Assembly (NCBI GenBank): GCA_033239525.1
Contig: BSYO01000033.1
Span: 7,121,501 to 7,185,500 of the forward strand
Reading direction: 5' to 3'
DNA from: Nepenthes gracilis
Lineage: Eukaryota > Streptophyta > Magnoliopsida > Caryophyllales > Nepenthaceae
DNA: 64,000 nucleotides
Shown here piece by piece: positions 60,337 to 64,000 of this stretch (its first letter is position 1; each line of letters starts with the position of its first letter). The notes under the pieces were generated by a model. The model was not told the DNA's origin. It worked only from the letters and a program-made list of their open reading frames with translations, and searched no databases. Both the position numbers and the translations under genes were made by a program.

Positions 60337-61627
60337 TGCTGGGGTTTGACACCCGAATTTACACACAATCTAACATAGTAGAAAAACCCAAACCCCCCGT
60401 TGATCGTCAATCACCAATTTAGTGGGTATAGGGAACAAAGAATGTATAACGATTTTTAACATGGAGAACCATTCTCAATTAATAAAAAAACTACGAGACA
60501 AATTCCGAATAAATTTCAACTATGTAAAATCGGTTATAAATAACCCAGAAATGGAATACCAGTAACCCACTCGAGAAGGAATAAGAAAAATAATTTTCAA
60601 AGTAAGAAAATTCTCATTCCCTCGTATCTCTTTGTTTTTCTTCTCTTCTTCCTCTCATTGGTGGTGCTATTCATTTGCTGATTTTACAAGTGTGATGGTA
60701 GACGACGAATGATAAGAGCTCCCTTTAGTACCCTACTCCGTTCCACCATCCTTCCAAGTTCCATTGCTATTACTGTCACATATTCTTCTGAAGCGCCCGG
60801 TGCGTTTTTATAATGACGTCGACTCCAAATCTCATTTGCTCACCTAGTTTGATCTTGCAAATGATTTGTCACGTCATTTTCTACACCTTCACCAGTTTCC
60901 GCGCTTCTCCAAACAGTGCATACTCTGTATAAACAGCACATACTCTGCAAAGACAACTTACCAACTCTGAAAGTCAACTACCTGCTTCAAAAAGTTTGCC
61001 ACCTATTCCTCAGAGACCGGTATCCCCTTTGCAAAGTCATCTACCGGTTCTGCCAAGTCAAGTCCTCTAAACTAACGTTACCTGGTCGCCATTTTGCATT
61101 AGTGCTCTTAGTCGGCCTCATCTCAATTTAGTTAGCCGGCCTCCTTGACCGACTTCTTCTTTCAGCCGGTCAAACTCTCTAGCTGGCTTCTTGCTGCCTG
61201 GCTGCCCTACTGGCCGTCCTACTGCACGGCCGACCGGCTGGCCATCCTGTTGCAAGGCCGATTGACCTTCTTGTTACCTAGCTGACCGACATCCAGTTTT
61301 CCGGTCGGTCGGCCCAAGAGTAGCATTTTTGCTACTCTTCTGGTCATTTGTCGCGCGTGTGAACACTCCAAATTTTTTCACTCTGAAATTTGCCTACTCT
61401 GGCAAATCGTCACCTCGACATTTACCTACTCCAGCAAATCGGTTTCTCCGACATTTGCCTATTCAGGTAATTGGTCTCTTCGAAATTTGTCCATTTTGGC
61501 AAATTGGTCACTTTGGTCATCTGCTGCAGCCAATTTGCAATATTCTGAATTTCGCACAAATCTTATACAATCTTTCGATGACACATCCGTTTGGTGAATT
61601 ATCTATAAGGAGTGACCAAACTTAATA
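60337..61627 (-). mobile_element. Probable solo LTR, Copia-type
   Basis: Start TGCTGGGGTTTGAC resembles the Copia-2 LTR start TGTTGGGGTTAGA. Within the first 200 bp CTACGAGACAAATTCC and CAACTATGTAAAATCGG track CTACGGGACAATTTG and CCACTATGTGAGATTGG of Copia-2. The end TAAGGAGTGACCAAACTTAATA corresponds to TAAGGGAGTGCCCCCAACA. ATAAG occurs directly before (60332-60336) and after (61628-61632), a candidate target duplication. No internal coding sequence. It contains GGTCAA/TTGACC words (61130-61320) and a 32-bp repeat array. Confidence 0.65.
61388..61516. repeat. 32-33-bp tandem repeat, 4 units
   Basis: Units start at 61388, 61420, 61453 and 61485, each ATTTRCCTAYTCNRGYAAAT-like then YGGTC/CACYTCGA. 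Each unit holds a small inverted repeat TTTGCC...GGCAAA. The overlapping 98-aa ORF is the translation of this array. Confidence 0.8.
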
Positions 61628-61632
61628 ATAAG

Positions 61633-61876
61633 TTGGTTCAAAAATTTTCTCCATAAGGTCTCATCAAATAGACGAGGGATAAGTTAACAACGACTTACTT
61701 TTACAATGTAAAAAAACTATTTCCATAACTTAAATATGTGAATTGTAGCTATTAATAAAATATCATTACTGTCGTAATAAGGGCTCGCTTTCAAAGTTAA
61801 AAAGCCTATAAAAATAGAAAATGTCTAAAGCAAGGTGACTCGATAAGGCGCACTTTTTCCTTCTGGCTTAAAACCA
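61633..61876. other. Short spacer
   Basis: No feature recognised between the solo LTR and the MITE. Confidence 0.6.
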
Positions 61877-61886
61877 AACTCAAGGC
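61877..61886. repeat. Left target-site duplication AACTCAAGGC
   Basis: Ten bases, repeated exactly at 62131-62140 on the far side of the MITE. Confidence 0.8.
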
Positions 61887-62130
61887 GGACTCAGGGGGCT
61901 GCAACGTGCAGCCCCTGCGATGCCAACGGGAGTCGTTGGATTAAAATCCGACGGCTCCCTTTTTTTAAAAATATAATTATGAAATTGTAAAAATAAATAT
62001 TAAAATTTTTGTTTCTTTAATCAAAAGCAGAAAAAAATATAAAAACAAAAAAAATAACTAAAAATATATTTTATATATATATAAAACGTAATCCAGCGGC
62101 TCCCCTTTGCATCGCAGACACCCCGAATCC
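61887..62130. mobile_element. Mutator-type MITE
   Basis: A 244-bp non-coding element. The ends are inverted: left GGACTCAGGGG...CTGCGATGCCAACGGGAG, and the right end in reverse complement is GGATTCGGGGTGTCTGCGATGCAAAGGGGAG, both then running into TGGATTA. A 10-bp direct repeat (AACTCAAGGC) flanks it. Terminal inverted repeats starting GG and a 9-11-bp duplication fit Mutator-like elements. The left arm has an extra palindrome, GGGGCTGCA-ACG-TGCAGCCCC. The core is AT-rich. Confidence 0.75.
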
Positions 62131-62140
62131 AACTCAAGGC
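62131..62140. repeat. Right target-site duplication AACTCAAGGC
   Basis: Matches 61877-61886 exactly. Confidence 0.8.
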
Positions 62141-62818
62141 AAGCATGACTCAAATAGTAATAACATACAGGAGCTTGACTTTACACCCTTGAGTTCTTTA
62201 ACTTTTCACACAATCGCTGGTACATATTTTGCAATGACTCACTCCAGTGACTACAGCGACCATTTTTCCTGACAGGCTATCTTTAATTTGATGCCAATGT
62301 TGCCAGCCGTGACTTTGAGGTTACACCAAATGAGATTAGTGTTGCTGTAGTTTTCAAACCAGAAACAATAAAACCCCACCAGTTTATGGCTTTCATCTAT
62401 GTTCTTAAAGAAGTTTGAAAGGGCTATTGGAAGGGAATTAACTGAAGCCATTCGAGATTTGAAAGATCAGTTACAACTTCTTGTGAGAGTTCAGACTCCC
62501 CAAAGTCGGGGAAATTTTTTGACTCACTGTCTAATACAATGGAATTCGTAATCAATAGATCGGGAAGGAAGCTGTTGACTCCTCATCAATAGATTGAAGG
62601 GACTTGTTGCCAAGCTCATTGGCCCTATTTTATACAGCTTCTTTGGTCATCGGTAGTAAACGAAGGCAACTTTTTCATCGGCAGCGAACGAAATCCCACA
62701 TATAGATTGATATAAAATGACCCCCACATAATATCGGAATCAAAAGCTATCCAAAATCAAACACCACACATTAGCAACAAATATGCTATACACTCACTAC
62801 ATATTCACACGAGCATAC
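62141..62818. other. 3' flank of the NPH3-family gene
   Basis: Likely holds the 3' UTR of the minus-strand gene. No clear polyadenylation signal was seen. Small ORFs on both strands show no domain. Confidence 0.5.
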
Positions 62819-64000
62819 TCAGGAAATAGAATGATGCCTTCGTCTCTGAAAGAAGAAGCGAGACTCCGAATTGGTCTTAGAAGCTAAGGAAGGCTTCGTA
62901 TTGTTCATTCTGAAAATAAAATTGAGTTTTTTCATCTTCCTCGCAAACGATTTGAACAGCTTATTAGCAGGATGTGACCTCACGAGCTCTTGCTTCATAG
63001 AGACATGGTCCTTCTCTAGGTCAGTTAGTCTCAGCCTCATTCTTGCCACCTCCAACTTTAGTTCTCTGTTCTCTCTCCTAACAGAGGCATAGTTATCTCT
63101 CGGGGAAATGGCTCCGCTCCCTGCACCGCTACTCGATCGCTGAGGGAAATGGCCATTGACCGAGCCAAAGAAGAACTGATTATGGCCCCCGTTCATTGCA
63201 TTCCTAAGCCTTATTTGCTCGAAGTATAACACCTGGACTGCCATTTGTACTGGTAGCCGTTCATTCTGAGCTGCATGGCTGCATGCTTCTTGAGATAGTT
63301 GCTGACAATTAATGGTTTTACATAGCCGATAGCGTTCCGAATCCTTGACATTCGGGTGAACCTGAGTGCCAAAGAATAAGAAAAAGAAATAAAAGTTAAC
63401 AAGATCTAGATACTATCAAAATCAAAAATTTAATGCCCAAAACTTGGCAAGTGTTCAATGTACTGAAGGTCAATCCAACATGGTATATCTAAATAAAATG
63501 CAGGATAATCTAAAATTTTAAAAAAATTATAAATATGTATCTTTAAATTTTTCAATAAATCCACCCATGAAGTCAATCAATTGTGGTTGTTTACCACTAA
63601 AAATCCATGAAAACACATTAGCAGACCCATTAAACTTTAAAGAACCCCTAGACAACATTTTAGATTTCCACAATATTATATGGTGTAGGTCAAAAGAATA
63701 TATTTTATAGATTTTTCACAGCTTTACTAGCCGTTAGCAAATTTTTCATCATAGAATCTCAAAGCAAGCCCAGATTGCCATTAAGGATGATAGATGGCTA
63801 CTTGGTTTTTGATAATGGAAGGACAACCAAACCTTTCCAATGGAGTTTCCCAAAAGAAATGGAGAAACAGGTTTACTTGCCTTGAGGAAAATATCAACAG
63901 CTCTGTACAGTCCATCAGTAACCAACCGAGCATGGTCAGGCAGTAGTTCCGCCAGCGCTATAAACTTCGACGGCGTCAAGTTCGAATCCACGGCAATTTC
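62819..64000 (-). CDS. NPH3/BTB family protein (NRL), 3' part
   Basis: The gene runs off the window. Coding pieces are 64000-63881 (in frame from 64000) and 63361-62819, with an intron at 63880-63362. The first exon encodes SNLTPSKFIALAELLPDHAR and GLYRAVDIFLK. The last opens VHPNVKDSERYRLCKTI, then LSQEACSHAAQNERLPVQMA and VQVLYFEQIRLRNAM, the end of the NPH3 domain. A predicted coiled coil follows (RRENRELKLEVARMRLRLTD), then a basic tail ending RRRHHSIS. NRL proteins are plant adaptors of CUL3 ubiquitin ligases at the plasma membrane, acting in phototropism, auxin transport or immunity. From memory the tail is closest to the SR1IP1/At1g03010 subgroup. The intron has a GC donor (AAG|GCAAGT) and a CAG acceptor. 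Confidence 0.95.

Noticed and set aside
61329..61625. 98-codon ORF with repeated protein segments
   Set aside because: It reads through the 32-bp tandem array inside the solo LTR; no domain or start context.

Overview
The window looks like nuclear DNA of a flowering plant, probably a eudicot. It carries two CC-type glutaredoxin genes (a land-plant class), the 3' end of an NPH3/BTB family gene, plant LTR-retrotransposon lineages (Tork-like Copia, Tekay-like chromovirus, Tat) and long AT-rich spacers. Three host genes can be supported: the glutaredoxins at 20429-20752 and 49812-50147, and the NPH3-family gene running off the right edge (62819-64000, minus). Most of the rest is retroelement sequence in various states of decay.

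Layout. 1-1942: 3' end of a Tat-lineage Ty3/gypsy element with an antisense ORF (aORF) and a 3' LTR. 1943-4314: AT-rich spacer with a degenerate direct duplication. 4320-9913 and 10691-16385: two structurally complete but coding-dead Tork/Tnt1-like Copia elements, both on the minus strand, each with a perfect 5-bp target-site duplication (CTTAT, GAACG), tRNA-iMet-type primer binding sites and TTGAC-rich LTRs. 16391-20299: spacer with one unrecognised ORF. 20429-20752: glutaredoxin 1. 21952-45595: a chain of Tat sequence on the minus strand (LTR, aORF, LTR, aORF, pol remnant, LTR) into which two chromovirus-type insertions have landed: a solo LTR (25239-28173, duplication TGACT) inside the first aORF, and an element of about 8 kb (30796-38855) inside the middle LTR. 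45596-49674: spacer. 49812-50147: glutaredoxin 2. 51331-56760: chromovirus-LTR-like sequence, a 5'-truncated Copia gag/protease relic and a second piece of the same LTR-type promoter. 60337-61627: probable solo Copia-type LTR. 61887-62130: Mutator-type MITE. 62819-64000: NPH3-family gene.

How the parts relate. The glutaredoxins are about 76% identical, lie in the same orientation and have TATA boxes 122-130 bp before their ATGs. They look like an old tandem pair now about 29 kb apart, with the Tat/chromovirus chain between them. The Copia LTRs carry clustered TTGAC(C) cores (W-box-like) upstream of their TATA boxes. The three Tat copies share a gene-like unit antisense to the retroelement, with its own TATA-like box and, in the two copies that reach it, an intron acceptor at the same place. 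Host-gene and Copia boundary calls are firm. Tat and chromovirus limits are approximate, because they rest on by-eye comparison of diverged copies.
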